The notes under the pieces are model-generated. The model was not told the origin of the DNA. It searched no databases and saw nothing but the letters and a program-made list of their open reading frames with translations. Positions 24,985 through 33,694 of a stretch of DNA of 64,000 nucleotides are shown here, in pieces. Source of the stretch: Paenibacillus kobensis NBRC 15729 (GTDB lineage: Bacteria; Bacillota; Bacilli; Paenibacillales; Paenibacillaceae); the NCBI RefSeq assembly GCF_004000825.1, contig NZ_BILZ01000007.1, positions 1-64,000 of the forward strand. The letters are read 5' to 3'. The position numbers and the translations under genes were made by a program. Position 1 is the first letter of the stretch. Every line of letters begins with the position of its first letter.

Positions 24985-26043
24985 TTAGTGCGGACCGAGC
25001 ATCCCCCAGAGCAAATAGACGAGCAGCATAGCCATGATGCCATGAACAAATCTCGCAGCAATAAAGGGCCAATACCTTAAATCCGTACGGCTTAAAATGC
25101 TGGCGATCTGGGCATGCACCGAAAGTCCGGCCCAAGAAAGTACCCAAGCCGCGATAGCTGCTTGGTGCAAGAGGGCTGCCCCGGCACTGCCTGCGGCACG
25201 GGAGCCGAGCGTCACTTCGAACAGACCGAATACAACAGAGTCAGTCAACGGCTTTGGCAGGCCAATCAGGGAGAACATGCCTTGCAGGAGCGAAGCTAGA
25301 CTCGTTAACCCGCCGGATTGACGAAGCATCTCCATAATAGTCGAGAAAAAGACAACGAGCCCGCCTACGACGATCATAAGCCGCAGCGCGGACTGCACGG
25401 CATCGTGAAGCAGCCGTCCGAATGGGCGTCCGTCGAGCAGCCGTGCTTTATGCATCGCATGAAAAGCTTCTTGCAGCCGATTCCTTGCCGTATAGGGCCG
25501 AATCGGTTCAGTTGTCACGGCATCGCCTCTTCCGTGGAACCGCATGAGAATGCCGAGCAGCAATCCGCTGCCGTAATGGGAGGCGGCAAGCAGCGGCGCC
25601 AGGGCGGCATTATGAAAGAATCCGATCGACACCGCGCCGATGAGGAAAATCGGATCTGATGTCGTCGTGAATGCGACGAGCCTCTCTCCCTCGGTTCGCG
25701 TAACGAGCTGCTGCTCACGCAGTTGAGCGGTAAGCCGCGCGCCAACCGGATAGCCGGACACATAGCCCATGGCGACGACGAAGCCGCCCGTACCCGGCAG
25801 CCGGAACAGCGGCCTCATAAGCGGATCGAGCAGCTTCCCGAGAAAGTGGACGATCCCGAAGCCAAGCAGCAACTCGGATAGTACGAAGAACGGGAACAGC
25901 GCGGGGAAGAGCACCTCCCACCAGACGGCAAGACCGCGCGTGGACGATTGCAGCGCCTCGGTTGGGAATAGGACGAGCAGGGTGCATAGACCGATTGTCG
26001 CCCATGCGACGACGGCATCCGGACGAAGCCAGGCTCTTAACAT
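24985..26043 (-). CDS. ylbJ: Sporulation integral membrane protein YlbJ
   Basis: ATG at 26043 follows GGAGGG. The 352-residue polytopic protein has about eight hydrophobic segments with the nucleoside-recognition (Gate) style features of the YlbJ/SpoVM-associated group: WEVLFPALFPFFVLSELL, GYVSGYPVGARLTAQL and FTTTSDPIFLIGAVS. In Bacillus, YlbJ is made in the mother cell and is needed for spore resistance. It is a single gene here; the 168 bases between it and nadK hold no gene. Confidence 0.85.
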   Translation of the reverse strand: MLRAWLRPDAVVAWATIGLCTLLVLFPTEALQSSTRGLAVWWEVLFPALFPFFVLSELLLGFGIVHFLGKLLDPLMRPLFRLPGTGGFVVAMGYVSGYPVGARLTAQLREQQLVTRTEGERLVAFTTTSDPIFLIGAVSIGFFHNAALAPLLAASHYGSGLLLGILMRFHGRGDAVTTEPIRPYTARNRLQEAFHAMHKARLLDGRPFGRLLHDAVQSALRLMIVVGGLVVFFSTIMEMLRQSGGLTSLASLLQGMFSLIGLPKPLTDSVVFGLFEVTLGSRAAGSAGAALLHQAAIAAWVLSWAGLSVHAQIASILSRTDLRYWPFIAARFVHGIMAMLLVYLLWGMLGPH

Positions 26044-26272
26044 GCCATTGAGCCCTCCTTCAGTAGTATTAGGCGGAAGGATGCGGACGATCGGCACTTT
26101 GGCGGCCTGTCCGGTTCGCTTCCTGATGCATATGCGGCATAGGAACAATTTAGTACGCGGGCACCCATCAATTTTGTAAAAAATTTCTTAGAAAACGCTT
26201 GCAATAGGTGGTGCTATTATCGTGCGGATATGATACAATGAGATCAATCCAGAATGCTTGGAGGGATGCAGT

Positions 26273-26368
26273 ATGATGAGTGTTATTGCTGGAATCCTTG
26301 TATGCGCTTTCGTTTATGTCATCCGCGAGTCATTGTTAGCTCCCGGGGAAGAGGACTACGAAGGTTAG
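26273..26368 (+). CDS. Very small single-span membrane protein (31 aa)
   Basis: ATG at 26273 stands 7 bases behind GGAGGG, and a strong terminator follows 21 bases after the stop. The product (MMSVIAGILVCAFVYVIRES then an acidic tail) is one short membrane helix with positive residue near its end. No family is recognised. Good translation and termination signals argue that it is a real gene. Confidence 0.6.
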   Translation: MMSVIAGILVCAFVYVIRESLLAPGEEDYEG

Positions 26369-26389
26369 GACACAATATTACATTTGCCC

Positions 26390-26416
26390 AATGCCCGCGA
26401 CTGCGGGCATTTTTTA
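26390..26416 (+). terminator. Intrinsic terminator of the 31-aa gene
   Basis: ATGCCCGC (26391-26398) pairs with GCGGGCAT (26403-26410) around GACT, followed by TTTTTT. Confidence 0.85.
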
Positions 26417-26610
26417 TTTTATGCGTTATAATAGGAATGACTCACAAACACAAACAAATACTCGAACGGGACAACAGTGTCCGGGAGATTGTCAGCTTGA
26501 TATACGACTAGGTCTTTAGTTGTGGCATAGATCGGAATGGTGAGAAATTATTTTTGATTAGTCATATAGAAATGATTCGAAAGAACTAAACTATTGGGCG
26601 GAGGATGACG

Positions 26611-26994
26611 ATGAAATCTTATATAACGATTTATGAGGCAATTGGCGAAGAGGCGGGGCTAAGGCAGATCGTAGAAGCTTTTTACCCGAAAGTGCAGCGG
26701 AATCCATTAATCGGACCTTTGTTTCCGAGTGATATCAGACCTGTTATGGAGAAACAAATATTGTTTCTGACCCAGTTCTTCGGAGGACCACAGCTTTATT
26801 CGGACCAATACGGCCACCCGATGATGAGAGCGAGGCACTTACCGTTCCCGATCACACCGGAGCGGGCGGAAGCATGGCTTGGATGCATGCGGGAAGCGCT
26901 CGAAGAGCTTGGCGTGCCGGAAGAACTAAGAACTGTCATATTGGATAGGTTAAGCGGCCCTGCACATCATTTCGTTAACACACCTGCTAATTAG
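26611..26994 (+). CDS. Truncated haemoglobin, group II (YjbI-like)
   Basis: ATG at 26611 is chosen because GGCGGAGG abuts the alternative ATG at 26605. The 127-residue protein has the 2-on-2 globin pattern of group II: YEAIGEEAGLRQIVEAFY in helices A/B, FLTQFFGGPQLYSDQYGHPMMR with the FGGP and proximal-His region (R-x-R-H in RARHLPF), and a C-terminal helix. These bind haem and O2 or peroxide in the cytosol. It lies just upstream of a DUF2225 gene, 17 bases away, probably as an operon. Confidence 0.88.
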   Translation: MKSYITIYEAIGEEAGLRQIVEAFYPKVQRNPLIGPLFPSDIRPVMEKQILFLTQFFGGPQLYSDQYGHPMMRARHLPFPITPERAEAWLGCMREALEELGVPEELRTVILDRLSGPAHHFVNTPAN

Positions 26995-27011
26995 ATGAGG
27001 AGACGTGAGCA

Positions 27012-27695
27012 ATGGAGCCGTTATATTTATCGAAGGTAGTCTGTACATGCTGCGATACGACGTTCACAACGTCGCGCGTTAGATCAACCTTTAAACGTCA
27101 GGTGAAGACGGACTCCGATTTTTGCGGTTATTTCAAGGATGGAATAAATCCGGAATATTACGTCGTACGGGTATGTCCTGAATGCGGCTACGCATTCACG
27201 GAGAACAGCAAGCCCCATCTTGCGGAGCGGCAGCGCTCTGCTTATTGGGATAAGGTAGGCAAGCATTGGAACGGGCGCAACTATTGCGGTGAACGGAACA
27301 GTGTTGAGGCGCTGGAGACGTACAAACTAGCGTTGCTGTGTGCACAGATCGTGGACGAGCCAGTTCGTGTAATGGCATCATTGCTTCACCATATTGCTTG
27401 GCTTTATCGGGAGCAGCAGAACGTGGAGCAGGAGGGGCGTTTTCTTCGCTATGCTCTGGATGCCTATATTCGGGTGTACGAGACGGAAGGCTCCATGCTT
27501 AATGATGCGCGGCTGATGTATATAATCGGAGAGCTTCACCGCCGGACAGGACGGCCGAACGATGCGGTCCGCTGGTTCTCACGCGTCGTTAACGACAAAC
27601 GGATTACCGATGCTGCGATGATCAAGGCATGCCGCGAGCAATGGCAAGTGATCCGTTCCGAGAACGGGTCGGCGATCGCGGACGAAACGGCATGA
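27012..27695 (+). CDS. DUF2225 protein with zinc-ribbon N-terminus
   Basis: The 227-residue protein opens with a Cys pair C11-x2-C14 and a second knuckle VCPECGY near residue 55, a likely zinc ribbon, and continues with helices resembling TPR units (ALETYKLALLCAQIV, ASLLHHIAWLYRE, LMYIIGELHRRTGR, NDAVRWFSRVV). The family is widespread in Firmicutes and uncharacterised. ATG follows GAGGAG. It is probably co-transcribed with the haemoglobin gene. Confidence 0.85.
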   Translation: MEPLYLSKVVCTCCDTTFTTSRVRSTFKRQVKTDSDFCGYFKDGINPEYYVVRVCPECGYAFTENSKPHLAERQRSAYWDKVGKHWNGRNYCGERNSVEALETYKLALLCAQIVDEPVRVMASLLHHIAWLYREQQNVEQEGRFLRYALDAYIRVYETEGSMLNDARLMYIIGELHRRTGRPNDAVRWFSRVVNDKRITDAAMIKACREQWQVIRSENGSAIADETA

Positions 27696-27707
27696 AATCA
27701 CAAGTAA

Positions 27708-27761
27708 GAGACTCTTGGGCACGGCCAATATGGAGTTGGCTGCGCCGAGGGTCTCTTTTTT
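27708..27761 (+). terminator. Intrinsic terminator after the DUF2225 gene
   Basis: AGAGAC (27708-27713) pairs with GTCTCT (27751-27756), with further pairing inside, followed by a T run to 27761. Confidence 0.75.
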
Positions 27762-27765
27762 GCAT

Positions 27766-27820
27766 AAAAAAAGCCTATGCGGGCGAAGAAACGCTGGTGC
27801 GTTCCTAGCACGAATAGGCC
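27766..27820 (-). terminator. Intrinsic terminator of the leftward YycC-like pair
   Basis: Read leftward, ATAGGC... arms GCCTAT/ATAGGC close a GC-rich hairpin followed by seven T residues. Confidence 0.6.
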
Positions 27821-27833
27821 TGTCTATTGACCG

Positions 27834-28064
27834 TTATCTAAGCTTCGTATCCGTCAGCAAATAATCGGCATCCGCATCGATGACGGTCACTTTGCCGTGG
27901 CAGCACGGGAAGACGAGAAGCTTCTTCTTGCCGTCGTGAATGTCCGGAAGCTCGGACGGCTTTAGCGGAATTAAGACGTTGGAAGCTTGGCAGAACGGAC
28001 ACTCCGACACGTATATATCGCCCCTGACGATGTCGTAAGTCCACGTTCGTTCGAATGGAATCAC
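27834..28064 (-). CDS. Small CxxC protein, translationally coupled (76 aa)
   Basis: GTG at 28064 overlaps the stop of the upstream YycC-like gene (GTGA), so translation is coupled. The 76-residue product has CPFC (residues 22-25) and CCHG (54-57), a probable zinc-ribbon arrangement, in an otherwise beta-rich protein. I do not recognise the family. Confidence 0.65.
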   Translation of the reverse strand: MIPFERTWTYDIVRGDIYVSECPFCQASNVLIPLKPSELPDIHDGKKKLLVFPCCHGKVTVIDADADYLLTDTKLR

Positions 28065-28249
28065 TTCGGCTCCGGCTCCGAAGCATCCGGCTTCGCGGTG
28101 TCGGCGGCTTGCGGCTGGGACTTGGCCAGCTCGGCCATCTTCTGCAGCAAAATATGGCGGGGCATATGCATCAGATGCTCGATCGGCACCTTTAATTGTT
28201 CGGCAAGCTTGACGGCGGTTTCCGCCGAAATTTGCAACGGTTGAGACAT
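28061..28249 (-). CDS. yycC: YycC-like small protein
   Basis: The 62-residue product (LQISAETAVKLAEQLKVPIE, HLMHMPRHILLQKMAEL) closely matches the YycC family of short Firmicute proteins as I recall it, with an extra acidic tail. ATG at 28249 follows a GGAGGA-type site. Function unknown. It is the first gene of a two-gene operon. Confidence 0.7.
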   Translation of the reverse strand: MSQPLQISAETAVKLAEQLKVPIEHLMHMPRHILLQKMAELAKSQPQAADTAKPDASEPEPK

Positions 28250-28439
28250 GGGTGGGTCCTCCTCCTATTTCGTCCGCGCCTTTACTATCGATCGCAGGAC
28301 CGATGTGCAGCGCACGTCTTGTATCGGATATAATAAAGTTATACACCGCCGGCCTGAATAGCGCAAACATAAGCTGGCCAGATACCGGCGCAGGATCGAC
28401 TAACAATCGAAAAAGTAGAAATTGAGAGGCGGATGATGG

Positions 28440-30239
28440 ATGAGCGGTACATATCCGATTACATGGGAACTGGACTCGATTTATGCGGGAGGCTCGAGTT
28501 CGGCTGACTTCAAGGAAGAACTGAGCGGCATGGAGCGGGATATCGAAGCATTAATCCTTTCGTTGGATGAGGCGGGGAACAAAGGCGTGAACGATCCGTT
28601 CCATCTGCAAGCGCTGCTGACCGCATGGACGGAAGCGATTCAATCGATTACTCTCCGTCTGCGGGAATCGGATTCATTCGTTGCCTGTCTGATGGCACAA
28701 AATATGAAAGATACGGCCGCGAACGGCTTGAACGACCGGGTGAAGACGCTTGGCGCTCGAATGCTTGGCGCTCTAACGAAGTTCGATGCGCAGATTGCGG
28801 CCGTGTCCGATCCGTTATGGAAAGCGTGGCTGGCTGAGGGACCTGCGGGGCCGTCGGCGTTCGCGCTTGCTGAACGGCGTGAGGCTGCGAAGGAGAAAAT
28901 GGCGCCGGAGCTGGAAGAGCTCGCCGGCGATCTCGCGGTAGACGGTTATCACGGATGGGGAGAACTGTACAACACGATCGTGTCGAGAGCGAAGTTTGCT
29001 GTGAAAGAGCCGGACGGTTCCGAGCGTGTTCTGTCAGCAGGCCAAATGCATAACCGTCTGTCGGACGGCGACCGGTCCGTACGCGAGACGGCGATGGCGG
29101 AGTGGGAGCGCGAATGGACCGATCTAGGCGAGTTGACTGCGGATTCGCTGAACCGGCTCTCCGGGTTCCGGCTGAAGCTGTACGGCCGCCGGGGTTGGAC
29201 GAATGTGTTGAAGGAACCGCTGCAAATGAACCGGATGACCGAGGCGACGCTGAACGCAATGTGGACAGCGGTCGAGGAAGGAAAACCTCAGCTCGTCCGT
29301 TATTTAGAGCGCAAGGCGAAGTTGCTCGGCGTATCGAAGCTCGACTGGCATGACGTCGAAGCGCCGATCGGAAGCGCGACGAAGACCGTTCCGTTCGACG
29401 AAGCGGCATCATTCATCATTGAGCGGTTCCGTCAATTTAGTCCGCAGATGGCCGATTTTGCAGAAGTCGCGTTCAAGGACGGTTGGATCGAAGCGGAAGA
29501 CCGTGCCGGCAAGCGTCCGGGCGGTTTTTGCACATCATTCCCGAAATCGGAGCAGACCCGTATATTTATGACCTATTCGGGAACCGCATCGAACGTATCG
29601 ACGTTGGCGCATGAGCTTGGGCATGCCTATCACCAGCATGTGATGAACGATCTTCCTCCGCTCGCTCAGGACTATGCGATGAACGTGGCCGAGACGGCTT
29701 CGACATTCGCGGAGATGCTTGTGTCCGATGCGGCGGTCAATCTGACGAATGATCCGGACGAGAAGCTGGCGCTGCTTGAAGATAAAATCCAACGGGCCGT
29801 TGCGTTCTTCATGAACATCCACGCCCGGTTCCTGTTCGAGACGCGTTTCTACGAGAAACGCCGTGAAGGGCTCGTGACGCCGGAGGAGCTGTCTGCCCTC
29901 ATGGAGACGGCGCAGCGCGAAGCTTTCGCGGACCAGCTCGGCTCCGTACATCCGAGCTTCTGGGCGTCGAAGCTTCACTTCTATTTGACCGACGTGCCGT
30001 TCTATAATTTCCCGTACACGTTCGGCTTCTTGTTCAGCAGCGGGATTTATGCGCGGGCACAGCAAGAAGGGCCGACGTTCGCGGATCGTTATGTCGCGCT
30101 GCTGCGCGATACGGGACGGATGACGGTCGAAGAACTCGCGCGCAAACATCTGGGCGTCGATCTGGAGCAGCCGGATTTCTGGCGCGAGGCTGTCGCATTG
30201 ACGACGGCGGATGTAGAGCAATTTTTGGCTATGACGTAA
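28440..30239 (+). CDS. M3 family oligoendopeptidase
   Basis: This 599-residue cytosolic zinc metallopeptidase cuts short peptides. The PepF-type N-terminal helical domain is at 1-200, and the M3 domain carries HELGHAYHQH (HExxH, about residue 390) and a third ligand Glu in AETASTFAEML 28 residues later. The C-terminal YNFPYTFGFLFSSGIYA is typical of the group. Length is normal. A ribosome-binding site GAGGCGG precedes ATG. Confidence 0.92.
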   Translation: MSGTYPITWELDSIYAGGSSSADFKEELSGMERDIEALILSLDEAGNKGVNDPFHLQALLTAWTEAIQSITLRLRESDSFVACLMAQNMKDTAANGLNDRVKTLGARMLGALTKFDAQIAAVSDPLWKAWLAEGPAGPSAFALAERREAAKEKMAPELEELAGDLAVDGYHGWGELYNTIVSRAKFAVKEPDGSERVLSAGQMHNRLSDGDRSVRETAMAEWEREWTDLGELTADSLNRLSGFRLKLYGRRGWTNVLKEPLQMNRMTEATLNAMWTAVEEGKPQLVRYLERKAKLLGVSKLDWHDVEAPIGSATKTVPFDEAASFIIERFRQFSPQMADFAEVAFKDGWIEAEDRAGKRPGGFCTSFPKSEQTRIFMTYSGTASNVSTLAHELGHAYHQHVMNDLPPLAQDYAMNVAETASTFAEMLVSDAAVNLTNDPDEKLALLEDKIQRAVAFFMNIHARFLFETRFYEKRREGLVTPEELSALMETAQREAFADQLGSVHPSFWASKLHFYLTDVPFYNFPYTFGFLFSSGIYARAQQEGPTFADRYVALLRDTGRMTVEELARKHLGVDLEQPDFWREAVALTTADVEQFLAMT

Positions 30240-30276
30240 GTGGGATGCAATAGAATTTCGAATAGATTAGCGATGA

Positions 30277-30301
30277 AGAGTCCTTCGGGGCTCTTTTTTT
30301 A
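30277..30301 (+). terminator. Intrinsic terminator after the M3 peptidase gene
   Basis: AGAGTCC and GGGCTCT pair around a UUCG-type tetraloop (TTCG), followed by seven T residues. Confidence 0.85.
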
Positions 30302-30474
30302 TGCGGGCGCTACTTGCTTGTTGAGTGGACGGACGGGGGCGAACGGACCTATAGAATGATTTATGATGTGTTATTGGATCTGTTTATTACACGTTATTTG
30401 GCCATTATGCTATATTAATTTCACCAAATAGACGACCTAACCACATACGATACGCAGGAGAGGAGGAGAGCTTC

Positions 30475-31107
30475 ATCAATCTATCCGCAAGACAGATGGA
30501 GCTGCTTCAGCTCGTGAAACAGCATGCGCCGATAACCGGCGAGCAGCTGGCTGAGATGCTCGGCGTCAGCCGGCCGACGCTTCGATCGGATCTGTCGCTC
30601 CTGGTCATGCTCGAACTGCTGGATGCCAAGCCGAAGGTCGGCTATTCGATCGGCAGCGCCTATAGGACGGATGCGGCAGCCTTTAACCGGTTCCACCAAT
30701 TGACGGTCGGGCAAGTGCAGGGTGTGCCGGTCAGCGTACCGGAGACGTACTCTGTGCATGATGCAGTCGTAACGTTGTATATGGCGAATGCCGATACGTT
30801 GTTGATCGTAAACGGCAAGCAGAAGTTCGTTGGCATCGTAACGCCGAAAGATTTGCTGAAGGTGACGCTGGGCAATCCGTCTGCCGGTACGATCCCGGTC
30901 AGCATGGTGATGACCCGTTATCCGAATATCGTAACTGCGAACCCGGAGGACGCTGTTGCCGATGCCATCCGCAAAATGCTCGCCCATCAAATCGATTGCT
31001 TGCCGGTCATCGTGAAGGACGAGAACGGCGATCCCGAAATTGCCGGATGGATTACAAAATCGAATATCGTGCACATCGTAGCCGAGTTGACGGCGGATAC
31101 GGAATAG
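30475..31107 (+). CDS. ccpN: CcpN-type repressor (HTH plus two CBS domains); probable ATC start
   Basis: CcpN represses gluconeogenic genes on glucose and senses nucleotides through CBS domains. The N-terminal winged helix (APITGEQLAEMLGVSRPTLR) is followed by CBS domains at about 75-130 (SVHDAVVTLYMANADTLLIV) and 140-200 (VMTRYPNIVTANPEDAV). ATC at 30475 stands 8 bases behind AGGAGG and restores the first helix (NLSARQMELLQLV). ATG at 30496 would clip that helix and has no ribosome-binding site. It is followed by yqfL, as in Bacillus. Confidence 0.88.
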   Translation: MNLSARQMELLQLVKQHAPITGEQLAEMLGVSRPTLRSDLSLLVMLELLDAKPKVGYSIGSAYRTDAAAFNRFHQLTVGQVQGVPVSVPETYSVHDAVVTLYMANADTLLIVNGKQKFVGIVTPKDLLKVTLGNPSAGTIPVSMVMTRYPNIVTANPEDAVADAIRKMLAHQIDCLPVIVKDENGDPEIAGWITKSNIVHIVAELTADTE

Positions 31108-31124
31108 GAGGAACGGTTCGAAGG

Positions 31125-31949
31125 ATGCAGCATTCTGATAGACAGATGAACCAGATGATTATCGTATGCTCCGATGCGGTCGGCGAGACGGCGGAAGCGG
31201 TAGCCAAGGCCACGCTGCGGCAGTTCTCATCCGAAGGCGTCCGAATTAAGCGGTATGGGCATTTGCGGACGGAGGACGAGATTGCCTCGATCGTGAAGGA
31301 AGCGGCAGGCTGCGGAGGTTTCATCGCCTATACGCTCGTTCAGCCCGAGCTTCGCGAGATGATGCGCGAGGAAGCCGTCAGACGAGGTGTCCGGGCGGTT
31401 GACGTCATGGGGCCGATGATGCAGGCGTACATTGACTCGTTCGGAACGTTTCCGAAGCGCCAACCGGGGCTGCTGCATTCGATGGACGACAACTACTTCC
31501 GCCGGATGGAAGCGATTGAATTCGCGGTCCGGTACGACGACGGCAAAGACGCACGCGGACTTGCGGAAGCGCAAATCGTGCTGGTCGGCGTGTCGCGGAC
31601 GTCGAAGACGCCGCTAAGCATTTTTTTGTCACACAAAGGGTACAAGGTGGCGAATCTGCCTCTTCTGCCGGAAGTAAAGCCGCCTCTTGAGCTGCGTTCA
31701 GAGCCCGGCAAGCTGATCGTTGGCCTGACGATGCAGCCGCAGCGGATGCAAGAGGTACGGTCCGAGAGGCTGAAGGCGTTGGGGCTGCCGCCTGCTGCTG
31801 CGTATGCTTCCTATGACCGGATACAGGCTGAAGTCGACTATGCGCGCGGTCTGATGGAGCAGCTCAGCTGTCCGGTTATCGATGTAACGAACCGGGCGAT
31901 CGAAGAGACCGCAGGCATTATTATCGGTATGTTGAATGAAATAGCCTGA
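31125..31949 (+). CDS. yqfL: Pyruvate, phosphate dikinase regulatory protein (YqfL/PSRP)
   Basis: This is a bifunctional ADP-dependent kinase and phosphorylase of PEP-metabolising dikinases in the cytosol. The 274-residue protein has IIVCSDAVGETAEAVAKA at its start and the P-loop-like GVSRTSKTPLSIFL near residue 150, with YKVANLPLLPEV following. ATG at 31125 lies after AGGAGG by 12 bases; ATG 31146 is an alternative. It is 17 bases after ccpN, the usual operon partner. Confidence 0.9.
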   Translation: MQHSDRQMNQMIIVCSDAVGETAEAVAKATLRQFSSEGVRIKRYGHLRTEDEIASIVKEAAGCGGFIAYTLVQPELREMMREEAVRRGVRAVDVMGPMMQAYIDSFGTFPKRQPGLLHSMDDNYFRRMEAIEFAVRYDDGKDARGLAEAQIVLVGVSRTSKTPLSIFLSHKGYKVANLPLLPEVKPPLELRSEPGKLIVGLTMQPQRMQEVRSERLKALGLPPAAAYASYDRIQAEVDYARGLMEQLSCPVIDVTNRAIEETAGIIIGMLNEIA

Positions 31950-32127
31950 CCATGGAAACAAATAGCAATTACGAAGCGGTTTCGACACGCTTCGATAGAA
32001 TTCGCGGGTAAACGTTATTGTGCTGATATACATTTACCGAATGTTAACCGTTTCTGTCACATGCCATACCCTATTACACAAGCATGCAACGCTGTCATTC
32101 CATTTTGACTAAAGGGGCTGTGAGGAT

Positions 32128-32532
32128 ATGGAACGTACTTTCGTAATGGTGAAGCCTGATGGTGTGCAGCGCAACTTGATCGGGGTCATCATGACTCGCT
32201 TCGAGCGGAAAGGGCTTAAATTGACGCACGCGAGAATGATGAATATCGACCGCGGGCTGGCGGAGAAGCATTACATTGAGCACCGTGAGAAGCCGTTTTT
32301 TGAAGAGTTGATCGAGTTTATTATGTCAGGTCCCGTATTCGCAATGATATGGGAAGGGCAGGATGCAGTCAAAAATGCACGGTCGCTAATCGGACGGACG
32401 AATCCGTCAGATGCTGCGCCCGGCACGATTCGCGCAGACTATGCGCTCGACGTATCGAGCAACATTGTACACGGATCGGATTCGCTGGAAAGCGCCGAAC
32501 GGGAGATCGGCAATTTCTTCGGTTTGTTATGA
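32128..32532 (+). CDS. ndk: Nucleoside diphosphate kinase
   Basis: It transfers the gamma-phosphate between NTPs and NDPs. The 134-residue protein has [11 protein letters not shown] near its start, [17 protein letters not shown], and the active-site His in NIVHGSDS (about residue 115). Length is slightly short of the usual 148, lacking part of the C-terminal extension. No intrinsic terminator is visible before tal, so the two may be co-transcribed. Confidence 0.95.
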   Translation: MERTFVMVKPDGVQRNLIGVIMTRFERKGLKLTHARMMNIDRGLAEKHYIEHREKPFFEELIEFIMSGPVFAMIWEGQDAVKNARSLIGRTNPSDAAPGTIRADYALDVSSNIVHGSDSLESAEREIGNFFGLL

Positions 32533-32592
32533 CAGATCTGCCGGCATTCGCGGGAATGCCGGCGGAACAACCAATTGGGGAGGTCTTTTATT

Positions 32593-33237
32593 ATGAAATT
32601 TTTCCTGGATACTGCTAACGTTGAAGAAATTAAACGTATTGCGAAGCTTGGTCTTGCAGACGGCGTAACGACGAACCCGTCGCTGATCGCGAAGGAAGGC
32701 CGCGACTTCAAAACGGTTATTCAAGAGATCTGCACGATCGTTGATGGTCCGGTAAGCGCGGAAGTTATCGGCACGAAAGCGGAAGATATGCTGAAGGAAG
32801 CTTATGAAATTGCTAAGTGGGCTCCCAACGTTGTTATTAAGCTGCCGATGACGGAAGACGGCCTGTATGCTTGCCACGAGCTGACGAGCAAAGGCATCAA
32901 AACGAACGTAACGCTTATTTTCTCCGTTGCTCAAGGCCTGATGGCTGCCAAAGCTGGCGCAACGTACATTAGCCCGTTCGTTGGCCGTCTGGACGATATC
33001 GGCGTTGAAGGCATGAAGCTCATTCGCGAACTGCGTACCGTTCTGGAGAACTATGGCTTGGCTTCGGAAATCATCGTAGCAAGCATCCGCGGCATCGCAC
33101 ACGTCGAGCAAGCGGCAATCGCAGGCGCGCATATCGGTACAATTCCGGGCTCGCTGCTGCCAGCACTGTGGAAGCACCCGCTGACGGACATCGGTATCGA
33201 GAAGTTCCTGGCGGACTGGAGCAAAATGAGCAAGTAA
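32593..33237 (+). CDS. tal: Transaldolase (small, TalC/FSA type)
   Basis: This is the pentose-phosphate pathway enzyme of the short class (214 residues). Markers are [25 protein letters not shown], the Schiff-base Lys in NVVIKLPMT (about residue 84), NVTLIFS and [19 protein letters not shown] at 32593 follows GGGGAGG; an upstream GTG-like extension is unsupported. Codon use is strongly biased, as in a highly expressed gene. Confidence 0.95.
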   Translation: MKFFLDTANVEEIKRIAKLGLADGVTTNPSLIAKEGRDFKTVIQEICTIVDGPVSAEVIGTKAEDMLKEAYEIAKWAPNVVIKLPMTEDGLYACHELTSKGIKTNVTLIFSVAQGLMAAKAGATYISPFVGRLDDIGVEGMKLIRELRTVLENYGLASEIIVASIRGIAHVEQAAIAGAHIGTIPGSLLPALWKHPLTDIGIEKFLADWSKMSK

Positions 33238-33256
33238 TAGAAGCTTTTCTACGAGT

Positions 33257-33298
33257 GAAGCACCTGTTGCCTGTTGGCGGCAGGTGCTTCGCTTTTTT
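33257..33298 (+). terminator. Intrinsic terminator after tal
   Basis: GAAGCACCTG (33257-33266) pairs with CAGGTGCTTC (33281-33290), followed by GCTTTTTT. Confidence 0.85.
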
Positions 33299-33309
33299 GA
33301 TTAGACGCT

Positions 33310-33414
33310 CTATACGCAGAACTGAACAATGGCGTAAATGATAATTCCCCATAAGGGGAGCGACAGCAGCAGACCCCATATACAGCCTTTCGCAAAAGAA
33401 GAGTTGGTTTCCAA
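33310..33414 (-). CDS. Very small membrane protein (34 aa), TTG start
   Basis: TTG at 33414 lies about 8 bases behind GGAGGGG on the minus strand. The product has a short polar start (ETNSSFAKG), one long hydrophobic segment (LLLSLPLWGIIIYAIVQF), and Cys near each end of it. It is convergent with tal. No family recognised; the ribosome-binding site and clean membrane helix support a real gene. Confidence 0.55.
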   Translation of the reverse strand: METNSSFAKGCIWGLLLSLPLWGIIIYAIVQFCV

Positions 33415-33543
33415 GGCTTATCCCCTCCTCTGCCCGAACTCTCTATATCTCTTATTATAATAGTATAGGCTGATATTTTTGAAATAAACCTGAGTCGTTA
33501 AAGCTTCTGAGTGATAAAAATGATCCCGCTCATTCAATCATGA

Positions 33544-33572
33544 TTGACGAAATGTGCCAAGTATGCTAAATT
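33544..33572 (+). promoter_or_regulatory. SigA-type promoter upstream of the tad operon
   Basis: TTGACG (33544-33549), 17 bases, and TAAATT (33567-33572). Transcription would start near 33580 and meet the terminator at 33606-33652 before the first gene. Confidence 0.55.
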
Positions 33573-33605
33573 AGTGTCAAATCTTGTTAAACCCGGTCTT
33601 GACGG

Positions 33606-33652
33606 AAGCACCGTCAGATTACGCCTTAGGCGTTGTCTGACGGTGCTTTTTT
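33606..33652 (+). terminator. Terminator/attenuator in the tad leader
   Basis: AAGCACCGTCAGA (33606-33618) pairs with TCTGACGGTGC (33636-33646) and is followed by TTTTTT. The loop contains a second perfect hairpin (ACGCCT-T-AGGCGT). Its place just after the promoter suggests attenuation or a short terminated RNA. Confidence 0.7.
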
Positions 33653-33694
33653 GCGTCCATGGGAACGGGGCAGATGCCCGGAAGAGGAGGAGCA

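Noticed and set aside
26437-26511. 24-codon frame after the 31-aa gene
   Set aside because: No ribosome-binding site before its ATG; composition does not suggest a protein.
28648-29412. Minus-strand Arg/Ser-rich frame opposite the M3 peptidase
   Set aside because: Antisense to a clear metallopeptidase; no features.
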